Shown here piece by piece: positions 18,201 to 26,919 of a DNA stretch of 37,578 nucleotides. This DNA is from UPXZ01 sp964634605 (lineage in GTDB: Bacteria > Bacteroidota > Bacteroidia > Bacteroidales > Paludibacteraceae), in NCBI GenBank assembly GCA_964634605.1, contig CAZWLJ010000034.1:1-37578 (forward strand), read 5' to 3'. The number at the start of each line of letters is the position of its first letter. Position 1 is the first letter of the stretch. A model generated the notes under the pieces. That model was not told where the DNA came from and ran no database searches. It saw only the letters and a program-made list of their open reading frames with translations. Made by a program: the position numbers and the translations under genes.

Positions 18201-18478
18201 AGCGTTTTGATGGCTGGCGGACATTTCAGGGCAAATCTGCCGTTTCCATCGGTCATGGCAGCTATTTTCGGGTCGGATGTCTTGATCTGAGCACCTGCTA
18301 TGGCTGTATGGCTCACCGCATCGTACACAATACCAGTTATCGAATCCGATTTCAGGTCCTGAGTTTTTACTGTCGAAACAGATTGAGCAAATCCGGGCAC
18401 AGTACATACAACTAACAGTACAAATGAAGTCCATTTGCATAAAAGCATAATTCTGTGTTTTAGTTTTATATTTTTCAT
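15272..18478 (-). CDS. SusC/RagA-family TonB-dependent outer-membrane transporter (second pair)
   Basis: 1068 residues. The signal peptide ends around FAQ at 32; the start MKNIKLKHRIMLLCKW could also be the internal Met11. A carboxypeptidase-regulatory-like (CNA-B-type) domain spans about 47-120 (ITGIVYDAVSHTAIAGAQI and DGNGRFAL). The TonB plug spans about 130-265, with SSMLIRGINSLN, PLIVVDGVILDN, VSVLKDGTSLYGSKGGNG and VILISTNRG. The rest is a 22-strand-type barrel ending GIKIYL. There is no N-terminal STN/FecR-interaction domain, so it should not signal through an anti-sigma factor directly. It starts 6 nt after the upstream FAS1 gene stop and is followed after 18 nt by its SusD partner. 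It imports a ligand too large for porins, powered by TonB. The ligand is unknown. Confidence 0.95.
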   Translation of the reverse strand: MKNIKLKHRIMLLCKWTSFVLLVVCTVPGFAQSVSTVKTQDLKSDSITGIVYDAVSHTAIAGAQIKTSDPKIAAMTDGNGRFALKCPPAIKTLIISAPDYNTKEMAVYAGNKVKKIYLYPEVYDNYYSEQLTVTGSKRNTRVVNAQKTIGIDNNTSISIDNELKNKLASDIRVTNFSGTPAAGSSMLIRGINSLNAKVQPLIVVDGVILDNQEDKISIHEGNIVNNLSSLDVNDIHNVSVLKDGTSLYGSKGGNGVILISTNRGRSMATKITASSMFGYNMKPTLTPMMNSAQYRVYLSDLLKDEEAQKKLSNQFFLTEDEDFIYYKRFHNNTNWSDGVYNNSTTQSYNIGVNGGDEIALYNLSVGITNAKSTLKYNDFNRLNARFNSDIELARNLTTIFDISYVQTTRELRNDGIAEAFTSQVNSPGYLSLLKSPFLSPYQYDNMGTLTEKLENYDFLQIANPYAILEYGVGQAQKTIFNLALQPTYKFNKSLKLSSRFSYSMNNSSENSFSPMYGVAPLVDLNQGFVSQNYVKTQFAKQISIFSDTRLNWIKNKGSNAYELNAGVRFLTDKFESEFAVGHNTGSDQVKEMSNSLSYKSAGGLEEPYKLLTYYGVFNYSLKDRYFVEAALNTETNSRFGKEAKNGLNMLGVSWGVFPSLNVAWLLSSENLMKSIEFIDVLKLRAGYGVSGNDGILSTATNTYLNAVKYTRTTTGLQIYNISNPEIQWETVTKRNVGFDANLLRERLMLSVDLYDNKTDNLLVQKRLNPVSGLGTYWTNDGKLQNRGYEISLNANVLNFKKLKFTLGASLAHYSNKILALADGDYKTSVYGAEILTAVNHPVGEFYGYQTDGIYSTSEEAEAEGLSMRKSNGELVPFEAGDVRFVNNNPGDKVIDEKDKVVIGNSNPDFYGAIHAGLRFMNLNLKAIFNYSYGNEVYNYLRSQLESGSTFNNQSVAMTNRWMTENQKTLIPNSVYGDPKGNNRFSDRWIEDGSYLRLKTLELSYELPLNISFLQGITVWASANNLWTLTKYLGVDPEFAANNKILYQGIDTGLLPQSKSYYTGIKIYL

Positions 18479-18484
18479 ATTCTT

Positions 18485-20089
18485 CTATTGTACTGGTTCC
18501 AAAATTATACAATCAATCAATAAATCTCTGGTATATTGCACGGTTTCCTTGGCCGAAACGTTGCTGTTAACTTTTACTTTTACAGAATAGGTGTCCAGTC
18601 CTTTTTCTGAGAACGGGAAGGTAACATTGGAGGCTATGAGCACTTTGGATATTTTATCTTTATCTGTAACGTATGATTGCCCGTTGTTGTCAAAGTTCAC
18701 GGTCACCACTTTCCCGGTTTCGCCGTTGTATAGAACGGAAAATTTCACTTTGTTCGGTTTCGGCGATGCCGTGCGTATGCTTTGTGGAACAAAAACACAA
18801 TAAATGTTATAGGCAGCCCCGTAGGCAATGGTCATATTTGCATTCATTTTTCCGGACAGAATGTTGGGAATTTCGAACTGTACAGTCGGATTGACCGATG
18901 TGGTGGACGAAATAACCTCGATGTATTTTTTACCCGAAATACCCTGGAATGTGTTTCCTGAATAAGACCGCTCGTAGAGATTGGACCAGGTATTGGTGCG
19001 TCCTTTCGATTTTTCGGCTTCTACCAGTATTTCCCTGTTCCATGATTGCCAGTGATTGTACTTCAGTTCGTCCGTAATATAAGCCACTCCATTGCTCGCA
19101 GTCACTTTCTGCGCACCGGTAAACAGGTATTGTGGCTGGTAAAACACGTTTTTGGCGGTGGAAATCATCGAGTCATTCGGATTTCTCTGTATCGTATTGC
19201 TGAAAACCAAATCCTGTACAATGGCCAGACGTGTGTAGTTGCGCTGCAACGTATCGGCTGTGTACCGGGTGGCTGCTGTGGAATAATACCTGTAATAATC
19301 CTTTATTTTTTGATAGGAAGTTTTCCACGCGGTATTTGTCGGCCATATTGCGGTGTATGTGCTGTCTTCTCTTTCGAGTTTTCCAAGCAAAGTGAACATC
19401 TTGTTGGAGTTGTACAGTACCGAATCGATGTATACCGTTTCGCCGTTTTCGTTCACATCGCCCGGCGTACTTCTGGAAGCATCGAAGGTTATCTTGTCAA
19501 ATGAATACAGGTAATTCCGTATCGAATCCAACCGGGAGTCCTTGGAGAGGTATTCCCACAGGTTATCAAAAAACGGTAATTTTCGGCCGATCACGTGAAG
19601 CAACCCGTTTGAAGCTACAATATTTTTACTAAGGCACTTGTTGTCGGCAAAGTAGTAGTCGGAGCCTTTCGGTCCGAAAGTGGTTACCTTGTTGTTCAGC
19701 AAAGTTATTTTTGATTGTTTGGTACCGGAAGCCGTGTATTTGTATCGCGAAATATGGTTTTTCACGTATTCTTTCAGAAGAACGATATTGTCGATACTTA
19801 CGTTTGTGGTGTCAATATTGTTTGTTGCAGCAGAATCGACGGGCGCCCACACGGTGTACATTTGTGAATTCGCAAGGTTTTTGTCGTACCCTGTTTTCTT
19901 CAACGCCCATGCAAATTTTTTCAGATTTGGATTTGTCCGGATATGATCCCAGAGTGACTGATCTGAAACCAGCTCTGAATCAACGCTGTAGTGATCGTTC
20001 CAGCTCTCGTTTTCGCACGAGCTGAATACCAGTGTACCTGCCAGCAAAATCAGGAGAAAAAAACCAATATTGTTGAGTTTTATTTTCAT
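18485..20089 (-). CDS. FAS1 (fasciclin) lipoprotein with C-terminal beta domain, 534 aa
   Basis: Lipoprotein signal peptide with lipobox FSSC, Cys25. The first FAS1-like unit is about residues 43-172: MYTVWAPVDSAATNN in the H1-type position, YVKNHISRYKYT, and NGLLHVIGRKLPF at the end. A second, more divergent unit spans about 174-342 (TYTAIWPTNTAWKT and ASNGVAYITDEL). Residues about 350-534 are predicted beta-rich, ending RDLLIDCIILEPVQ, and look like a jelly-roll or other binding sandwich. I cannot name the family. FAS1 domains mediate adhesion and protein or glycan binding in other systems. It lies 61 nt downstream of the 625-residue FAS1 gene and 6 nt upstream of SusC. It is most likely an outer-membrane surface accessory of the second SusCD complex. 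Confidence 0.88.
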   Translation of the reverse strand: MKIKLNNIGFFLLILLAGTLVFSSCENESWNDHYSVDSELVSDQSLWDHIRTNPNLKKFAWALKKTGYDKNLANSQMYTVWAPVDSAATNNIDTTNVSIDNIVLLKEYVKNHISRYKYTASGTKQSKITLLNNKVTTFGPKGSDYYFADNKCLSKNIVASNGLLHVIGRKLPFFDNLWEYLSKDSRLDSIRNYLYSFDKITFDASRSTPGDVNENGETVYIDSVLYNSNKMFTLLGKLEREDSTYTAIWPTNTAWKTSYQKIKDYYRYYSTAATRYTADTLQRNYTRLAIVQDLVFSNTIQRNPNDSMISTAKNVFYQPQYLFTGAQKVTASNGVAYITDELKYNHWQSWNREILVEAEKSKGRTNTWSNLYERSYSGNTFQGISGKKYIEVISSTTSVNPTVQFEIPNILSGKMNANMTIAYGAAYNIYCVFVPQSIRTASPKPNKVKFSVLYNGETGKVVTVNFDNNGQSYVTDKDKISKVLIASNVTFPFSEKGLDTYSVKVKVNSNVSAKETVQYTRDLLIDCIILEPVQ

Positions 20090-20150
20090 CTGTTTATATT
20101 TTATATATTATATTTTTCTTATAACCTTATTTAGTCTGTCGCAGAGTCTT

Positions 20151-22028
20151 CTAATCTCTTGATTCGGGAGTGCCATCCGACGGACTAAACACACTTTTAG
20201 GTACATATTCGAAATAATCCATCATACACTGCGACTGTGGATTTTCGATTACCGATTTGAATCGAAGAGTATGTGCTGAGTAATCTGTAAAGGTAAATGT
20301 TCCGATAACCCGGCGGAGCACGCCACTGTAATTCCTCACGATGGTCTGTCCGTAGTAGTAAGTATCGGGTCCTTTCATGTATCCGCGGTTACGCATCATT
20401 TTGTCATTTTCCACACCTTCGTCTTCGGTCGACGAATCGATAATCCATCCTACCCTGGGATCGTTGGCAAGGATTCTTAAATCGAGCGGAATACCTACCG
20501 GTTTGTTATCGATATAAATCTGGGTTACACTTCGGTTTGAATTGGCCGAATAACCAAACCGCAACTCGTATGTACCCGGAGGCACGGGCAGTAGCCGCAT
20601 GGTTATGTCGTACGAACCCAGTCCCATCAACTCATCGCTCTGGTAGTTAGCCCACTGGCCGTTTTTTCCTGCCAGATATATCAGACGGGTGTCCTTGCTG
20701 ATAGTAACGTCTTTGATGTATCCGTTTTCGAAACCAAAACGGTCGCCGGTGCTGTTGTTTTTCTTCATAAAGTCGCGCGAACCGCGAAGGTTATTATTCG
20801 CAAATTCGGGGAAAAGGCTCACAATATCGAACCGGATACGGGTATTCTGAAGCATTTGTTCCACGCTCGGAGTATAGAGCAGCAAACTGTTGAGCACGTG
20901 ATACACACCGTTTACGGTCGTTTTTCCACCGGTTTCTTCCACCAGTACAACGTTGTTCGAACCGTGATTCAGCGTGATTCGATTATTTACTTTGCTGGCA
21001 CGTATGATGCGGTTCGGATACATGGTTTCGATAAATTCATCGGGAGTATATCCTTTTACGGCGTCTGTGGCATAAAAGAATTTGTTCAGAAAAATCACTT
21101 TATTAACCAGGTGATAAGCCATGTAAATGTTCAGGCTGTTTTCCCTGTTGGTATAATCGGTAATATTGGCTCCTTCAGGATAAATTTCTTTTGCTTTTGC
21201 AATCAGATCGTTGATGTTGTTAATTCCGGCACTTTTGAGCAGTGCATTGGTTTCTACCAGGGCGGTGTATCCATATTTTCGCTGTGCCGGATTTACTATT
21301 TCATACCCGTTGTATTCGTCCTTGAATACTTTGGTTGGTTTGTAACTGTTATCTTCGATGAGCAGTAGGGAGTCGTTGAGACCGGTCAGCTTGAGGGCTT
21401 CGGAGAAGATGGATAAATCCGGATTTGCCTTGATCAGTTCGGGCAGCTGGGCTTCCGAAGGACGGAGCACCCGGTTGATACCATGAACCACTCCGTTATA
21501 CACTTTGTTATCCCTCGAAATAATCTGCGAAGAATCGTTCAGAAGTATTTTGAATGTATTGGTTATTGAATCGGATGTAAATTTAATACTGATATATCGT
21601 TTGTTCATGTTCGGATTGGGCAGAACTCCATCCTGCAATTCATCCGTTATATACTGATTATCCACTATGTGTGTTTTAGCGAGGTATTCAATCTGTTCGG
21701 CCGAGAGACTGTCGATATTGAATTTCGGACCGAATGATTTATAATACATACTGAATGCATCGTTGGTGGGTGCCAGACAGGTGTATGATCCGTAGGCGCT
21801 TAACATTCCGTTCAACCCGGCTTTCTGAAGTATAGCTATATACTCGCTGTAAAGTTCAGGTTTCTTTTCGAGGAACGAGTAAATCATATCGCCTTTGAAA
21901 GTTGTATAGCTGTCGCCAATATCTTCGACACAACCGGTAACCAAAAACCCGAGAAGTAAAAATACTCCCAATTTTTTAAGGGTCGAATTTGTAAGTTTAT
22001 TGATTCGTGTTTTCATATTTATTTTCAT
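20151..22028 (-). CDS. FAS1 (fasciclin) lipoprotein with C-terminal beta domain, 625 aa
   Basis: Lipoprotein signal peptide with LVTGC, Cys33. The start at 22028 (MKINMKTRIN) may instead be Met5, 12 nt downstream; both keep the signal peptide. First FAS1 unit about 47-188: SYTCLAPTNDAFSMYYKSFG, YLAKTHIVDNQYIT and YNGVVHGINRVLRPS. A second unit, about 195-385, has an insertion and ends GVYHVLNSLLLYTPS. A beta-rich C-terminal domain, about 396-610, contains VPPGTYELRFGYSANSN, VTQIYIDNKPVGIPLDL and CMMDYFEYVPK, resembling carbohydrate-binding jelly rolls in layout. The gene is 41 nt past the stop of the first SusD and 61 nt before the next FAS1 gene. It is inferred to be a surface lipoprotein that works with one or both SusCD complexes. 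No enzyme motif is visible. Confidence 0.9.
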   Translation of the reverse strand: MKINMKTRINKLTNSTLKKLGVFLLLGFLVTGCVEDIGDSYTTFKGDMIYSFLEKKPELYSEYIAILQKAGLNGMLSAYGSYTCLAPTNDAFSMYYKSFGPKFNIDSLSAEQIEYLAKTHIVDNQYITDELQDGVLPNPNMNKRYISIKFTSDSITNTFKILLNDSSQIISRDNKVYNGVVHGINRVLRPSEAQLPELIKANPDLSIFSEALKLTGLNDSLLLIEDNSYKPTKVFKDEYNGYEIVNPAQRKYGYTALVETNALLKSAGINNINDLIAKAKEIYPEGANITDYTNRENSLNIYMAYHLVNKVIFLNKFFYATDAVKGYTPDEFIETMYPNRIIRASKVNNRITLNHGSNNVVLVEETGGKTTVNGVYHVLNSLLLYTPSVEQMLQNTRIRFDIVSLFPEFANNNLRGSRDFMKKNNSTGDRFGFENGYIKDVTISKDTRLIYLAGKNGQWANYQSDELMGLGSYDITMRLLPVPPGTYELRFGYSANSNRSVTQIYIDNKPVGIPLDLRILANDPRVGWIIDSSTEDEGVENDKMMRNRGYMKGPDTYYYGQTIVRNYSGVLRRVIGTFTFTDYSAHTLRFKSVIENPQSQCMMDYFEYVPKSVFSPSDGTPESRD

Positions 22029-22069
22029 ATTTTTCTGATTAACTAATATCTGTTCTATTAAGGCATGAT

Positions 22070-23623
22070 CTATTGTATCAAATCATTTTCATAAAACGGA
22101 TTCTGTTTGAGTTTAGGATTGGCTTTGAGTTCGTATTCGGATACCGGCCAGTACAATGCATTCATATCTTTCAGCTTGCTGCTGAGCACACTTGAACTTT
22201 CTTCACTTTTGCGGGTAACCAGCCTTATGAGGCGGTCTGTCTTTCCATCTCTGCGTGCCATACGCATGAGGTCAAACCATCTTTTTCCCTCGAACATCAA
22301 TTCACGCTGTCTTTCGAGCATTACCAGTTCTTCCAGATCTTTTTTGGTTTGGTAGTTGCTCAACTGCAACGAGTCGATGATTGTAGGATTTGATCTGAGA
22401 TATACCGTATTAACTATATCCATCGCAGTCTTCTGGTCGCCGGATGATGCTCTGCTCAATTGCACGAGTGCTTCGGCTTTCATCAGCATCACATCGGTAA
22501 GGCGGTAAAATATCCAGTTGGGACTGTCGGACTGTGAATTTCGGTAATAATAATCGCTGTTTCCACTCGAATTTTCTGTCCTGGTTTTTCCGGTGTATTT
22601 GAATACCGGGAAAAATCCGCTTGCATCCTTTGTTTTAATGTAATCTTTGCGCCGGATATCAGTTATTTCCGGTGTGTTGATGAATACGGTATTGTCGGTG
22701 GCAATATTTAGCGGAACAGTAAAATTACCCTGCTGACGGTTTTCGGAACCGTAAAAAGAGAAAATAGTGCTGTTGAACGTATTACTTTCGAGTGTAAACT
22801 GAATTTCGAAAATGCTTTCGGTCGAATTTTTCAATCCGAAAATTTTGGTATAGGGCTGATCGTCGGCTTTAATCAGTTCGAAGGCAGGATCCTGGATGAT
22901 TTTATCGCAATAGGTAATGCACTGCTCGTATTTGTTTCTCCAGAGGTAAACATCTGCGAGTAAAGCGCGTACAGTGGCTTTTGTTACCCTTCCCTTGTTG
23001 TATTCTTTTCTGCCGTAAGTACTCATAGCCCATCCTTCAGCTTTGATCAGGTCTGCTTCTATCTGATCAAGCACCTTATCCTCGCTACTCTGAGGGATGT
23101 TATAGTCCTGCTGATCGCTCAGCGAAGGCTCCAGCACCAGGGGTACATCCCTGAATACACGCACCAGATAGAAATAAGCAAGCGCCCTGAGTGTAAGAAC
23201 TTCGGCTTGTTTTGCATTCAGCTCGGATATCGTGAAATTCGGATCGATTACCATGGGTGAGTAATACAACACGGAATTGCAATAGTTTATCAGGGTGTAA
23301 AAACTCGACCAGGATGTATAGTAATTGCTCGGTAATATTGTACCGGCCAGAATCTTTTTCTGTGTATCATCCGAGTTGAATGAACTGGTCAGATTATCTG
23401 ACCGCACTTCGCCCCATATTATGTACTTGGCTACATTGCCAGATGATAATAACTCCTTGTAGCAGGTTGCAATAACGGCATCCACATCCGATTCGCTTTT
23501 CCAGAAGTCGTCGAGCACCACTTGTCCCTGTGGCTTTATAATCAGATAATCGGTACAGGCTGCCATGCTGACAGCAGCTACTGCTATTGCTAAAATTTTG
23601 ATGTATCTTGTTTTCATTCTCAT
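22070..23623 (-). CDS. SusD/RagB-family surface lipoprotein (first pair of the operon)
   Basis: About 517 residues from the start I prefer, MRMKTRYIKILAIAV. The reading frame also has an earlier ATG at 23644 that overlaps the SusC stop by one base (TAATG), but its extra MIIQNTT spoils a compact signal-peptide n-region. The lipobox is SMAAC, with the Cys followed by TDYL. SusD hallmarks: EVLTLRALAYFYLVRVFRDV (about residues 139-158), a D-V-M-L-M-K-A-E-A helix (about 375-390) and the C-terminal RELMFEGKRWFDLMRMARR (about 440-460), a signature of many RagB/SusD proteins. Partner of the SusC gene at 23644-26913. It should cap that barrel and deliver ligand. It differs clearly from the other SusD of the operon, so the two pairs probably do not handle identical ligands. 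Confidence 0.93.
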   Translation of the reverse strand: MRMKTRYIKILAIAVAAVSMAACTDYLIIKPQGQVVLDDFWKSESDVDAVIATCYKELLSSGNVAKYIIWGEVRSDNLTSSFNSDDTQKKILAGTILPSNYYTSWSSFYTLINYCNSVLYYSPMVIDPNFTISELNAKQAEVLTLRALAYFYLVRVFRDVPLVLEPSLSDQQDYNIPQSSEDKVLDQIEADLIKAEGWAMSTYGRKEYNKGRVTKATVRALLADVYLWRNKYEQCITYCDKIIQDPAFELIKADDQPYTKIFGLKNSTESIFEIQFTLESNTFNSTIFSFYGSENRQQGNFTVPLNIATDNTVFINTPEITDIRRKDYIKTKDASGFFPVFKYTGKTRTENSSGNSDYYYRNSQSDSPNWIFYRLTDVMLMKAEALVQLSRASSGDQKTAMDIVNTVYLRSNPTIIDSLQLSNYQTKKDLEELVMLERQRELMFEGKRWFDLMRMARRDGKTDRLIRLVTRKSEESSSVLSSKLKDMNALYWPVSEYELKANPKLKQNPFYENDLIQ

Positions 23624-23643
23624 CGTCGTATTTTGAATTATCA

Positions 23644-26600
23644 TTAAAAACCAACAGTTATTCCTGCAGTGATTGATTGTGAACGTGCAGTCTGGTTGTA
23701 GTCGGCACTAACGCCCAATGCTCCGTAACTTACCTCGGGATCTACTCCGGAGTATTTGGTGAAGGTCAACAGATTATTTATGGTCATATACATGTTCAAC
23801 TGATTCAGTTTGATGAATTTCAGGTTCTTAGGAGATATTGCATAATTAATCTGTATATTTTTGATTCGCCAGAATGAGCCATCTTCCACATAACGGTCGC
23901 TTCCCAGCCAGTTATAACCCGATCTGTACATAGCACGCGGAATTTCGGTGATATCACCGTTCTTCCTCCAGCGCCAGTTAACACTTGCAGCCTGGTTGTT
24001 GTTGCTGTACATGTTTTCGGCATACATTCTACCCATATTTATGATTTTGTTGCCAACCCTGAAATTGGTGTTGATGTTAACAGCTAATTGTCTGTAATTG
24101 AATTTCAGACCGAAACCACCATTAACCAGCGGATTCGAATTGCCAAGATATACAATATCCAGTTCGTTGATGTTTCCGTCGTGGTTGATGTCTTCATACA
24201 CGGCATCGCCACCCTGGAATTTATACTCCGACGATTTTCCTGCAGCGAATGTCATTCGGAGCGGTTCGCCCTGTGCATCGCGTATCAGCTGCCCGTTAGC
24301 GTCACGCGCATAGGGCGATGTTCCTGTAGGACCTTCCACGTAATCATCATACTGATATACACCCAGGTATCTGAATCCGTAGATGGAACCGAACGAATTA
24401 TTCAGCTGGATACGGGTAAGGTATTCACCGTTGTTGTATGAAAATTCTCTGTTTTTGCTGTCGAGAATACTCTGTTTGAGGTCCACAATCGTATTTATAT
24501 AGTTCGAGAGATTGAAGCGGACATCCATACTGAAATCGCCTATTTTCAAAATCTTAAATGCATTCAGATTCAATTCCCATCCCACGTTGTCCATGGTTCC
24601 GGCATTCTGATATGACAACTGGCTGAAACCTGATGTACTGGAAATGGCAATACTCGGGAACAACATGTCTTCTGTTCGCTTGTAATAATAATTGAAATCG
24701 GCATAAAACATATCTTCCAGGAAACCGAAGTCGACACCCCAGTTGAATGAAGTTACCTTTTCCCAGCGTAAATCGGTGAGCTGGATGTTGCTCGGACGTA
24801 TGGCGGGCATATCCACGTATCGGCCGTTTTCGTTGTAGAGGCTGTAGAAGAGGTTCTCACCTCCCGGTTGATTTCCGGTGAGCCCCCAGCTGGGACGGAA
24901 TTTCAGCGTACTGAGCCAGCTGTTCGACCAGTCCATAAACTCTTCGTCCATTACGTTCCATGCCAGCGAGACTCCGGGGAAAGTCCCCCATTTCCGGTCG
25001 TCGCCAAATTTCGTACTGCCATCGCGTCTCAGCGTCAGGTCAGCAATGTATTTGGACTTGTAAGCATAGTGCCCCATAAACATGTAAGCCATCCAGCGCC
25101 CCAGTCCTGGTCCGGTTCTGAAACTGTTCAGATAGCCGCCCGCTGTTGGATTGGTAATGGTCTCGCTCGGATTGCCATACGACGACATTTCCTGATAGCG
25201 TGATGAACTGTTTCCCATCTGGAAAGAGGTATAAAGTAGCAAAGAATGATCTTCGTTGCCAAATTTGGGCACGAACGTCAGGTTATGGTCGGTACTTACC
25301 GAGAGGCTTCTGCTGTCGCTGGTATAGGCGCTGTTCACATTACCGCTTTGCCAGTTTGATGTGGTAAGTTCCTTGGGTACAAACGTACTTGCACTTCCGT
25401 TGTTCACGTCGAATGCAACATATCCCTTGTATCGCAGCATTGTTTTCTGCGGATCCGTAAAATCATACTGCAGACGAAATGTAGGTAAAATACGGAGTGA
25501 TTTTGAGTTCTTTTTAGCCAAATGGGCTAATGCCACCGGATTATACAGGTCATACTGGTCTGAAAGCTGATTTGAAACATTCGGTAATATTTTATAGTAT
25601 CTTTCGGTATCCTTACCGGTTGCATCCTGTTCGTAAATACTCAGGTTAGGCATTTTGCGGTAAGCAATATCCAGAAGCGACTGGTAATTCTGATTATTAT
25701 TGGTATAGGTAAACGAGAACTCGGAAGTAAACCGGATGCGGTCCGATACATTATAGTCAAGATTCATACGTGTCGAATACCTGTCGAGGTTCTGGCCAAT
25801 GATGGTTCCGGACTGATTGTAGTAACCACCCGATATAAGGAATTTGGCTCTATCACCACCGCCGGACATCTGGATGTAGTGGTCGTTCGTCAAACCGAAT
25901 TGAGTCACTGCTTTTACCCAGTCTGTATTGTTGTTGTACTGTTCGAATTCCGAGAAACTTTTATCGTAGTTAAATTCGCGGATATTTGCAGTAGCATCGC
26001 TCTGGCGGGGATTGAAATAGGCTTCTTTCATGAGCATGGTGTAATCATCGCCGGTTAGCATGGTCATACCCTTGGGTTGTGTAGCTCCAGTAAAACGATA
26101 GGTATATTGCACCTTTGTTTTCCCTTTCAACCCCTTTTTCATATTAATGGCAATTACCCCGTTGGCACCGCGTGATCCCCATACCGCAGTTGATGCAGCA
26201 TCTTTTAACACGGTAATGCTTTCGATATCATCCACGTTGACGCTCAACAGGTCGGCAAACTGTTCCTGATTGGCAGTTGCAAAGTCGAAGTTGGTTGTCG
26301 GAGTTTCAAAAATAATCCCGTTCAATACTATCAACGGTTCGGATGAACCTGTAATGGAAGTGATACCGCGTATACGCATCGACGTACCGCTACCAAGGTC
26401 ACCGGAGTTGGCCACGATATCCAGACCGGCTATCTGACCCTGCAGTGCGTCATCTACCGACGACACTGACAATCCTTCAAATTCCTTGGCGTTGATGGTT
26501 TGGAGCGCGGTTGAAATTTCGCGCTGCGGAATGTCCAGGTTACCTGTCGATACCACTTTTTTAGCCTTTACCACTACTTCCTGGAACTGTGTAGCGTCGA

Positions 26601-26913
26601 TAAGTTCGATGTCAAACACCTTCTGTTTACCTATCGGGATTATCTGGGTTTTCATACCGATATATGAAACCTTCAGCTTATTCGAACGGTTTTTTACTTT
26701 GAGGGAGAAATTTCCGTTGAAGTCGGTTACCACCTGAGAAATAATACGGTTGGTATTATCAATTTCAGAAATACCAGCTCCCAGAATCGGACCATCAATT
26801 TCGCTGTATACCTTACCCCGGATCAGATTATCTGCATCAGCCTGAGCATACACGTTCTGTACTGATGTAATAACCACAAAAAGGATCAATATTGTATTAA
26901 TAAATTGCTTCAT
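23644..26913 (-). CDS. SusC/RagA-family TonB-dependent outer-membrane transporter (first pair)
   Basis: 1089 residues. The signal peptide ends near VYAQ (24). A carboxypeptidase-regulatory-like domain at about 30-105 contains IRGKVYSEIDGPILGAGI and VTDFNGNFSLKV. The plug at about 125-260 contains VDDALQGQIAGLDIV, SMRIRGITSITG, EPLIVLNGIIFE and ITVLKDAASTAVWGSRGANG, the last being the classic SusC motif. A long barrel follows, ending AGITVGF with a terminal Phe as usual for outer-membrane barrels. No STN domain is present. The gene starts 6 nt after the large FAS1 gene stop and is immediately followed by SusD. With it, it forms a TonB-dependent import complex of unknown substrate. Confidence 0.95.
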   Translation of the reverse strand: MKQFINTILILFVVITSVQNVYAQADADNLIRGKVYSEIDGPILGAGISEIDNTNRIISQVVTDFNGNFSLKVKNRSNKLKVSYIGMKTQIIPIGKQKVFDIELIDATQFQEVVVKAKKVVSTGNLDIPQREISTALQTINAKEFEGLSVSSVDDALQGQIAGLDIVANSGDLGSGTSMRIRGITSITGSSEPLIVLNGIIFETPTTNFDFATANQEQFADLLSVNVDDIESITVLKDAASTAVWGSRGANGVIAINMKKGLKGKTKVQYTYRFTGATQPKGMTMLTGDDYTMLMKEAYFNPRQSDATANIREFNYDKSFSEFEQYNNNTDWVKAVTQFGLTNDHYIQMSGGGDRAKFLISGGYYNQSGTIIGQNLDRYSTRMNLDYNVSDRIRFTSEFSFTYTNNNQNYQSLLDIAYRKMPNLSIYEQDATGKDTERYYKILPNVSNQLSDQYDLYNPVALAHLAKKNSKSLRILPTFRLQYDFTDPQKTMLRYKGYVAFDVNNGSASTFVPKELTTSNWQSGNVNSAYTSDSRSLSVSTDHNLTFVPKFGNEDHSLLLYTSFQMGNSSSRYQEMSSYGNPSETITNPTAGGYLNSFRTGPGLGRWMAYMFMGHYAYKSKYIADLTLRRDGSTKFGDDRKWGTFPGVSLAWNVMDEEFMDWSNSWLSTLKFRPSWGLTGNQPGGENLFYSLYNENGRYVDMPAIRPSNIQLTDLRWEKVTSFNWGVDFGFLEDMFYADFNYYYKRTEDMLFPSIAISSTSGFSQLSYQNAGTMDNVGWELNLNAFKILKIGDFSMDVRFNLSNYINTIVDLKQSILDSKNREFSYNNGEYLTRIQLNNSFGSIYGFRYLGVYQYDDYVEGPTGTSPYARDANGQLIRDAQGEPLRMTFAAGKSSEYKFQGGDAVYEDINHDGNINELDIVYLGNSNPLVNGGFGLKFNYRQLAVNINTNFRVGNKIINMGRMYAENMYSNNNQAASVNWRWRKNGDITEIPRAMYRSGYNWLGSDRYVEDGSFWRIKNIQINYAISPKNLKFIKLNQLNMYMTINNLLTFTKYSGVDPEVSYGALGVSADYNQTARSQSITAGITVGF

Positions 26914-26919
26914 ATATTT

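Noticed and set aside
20856..21368. 170-codon plus-strand frame inside the 625-aa FAS1 gene
   Set aside because: Antisense shadow of a gene with clear FAS1 motifs.
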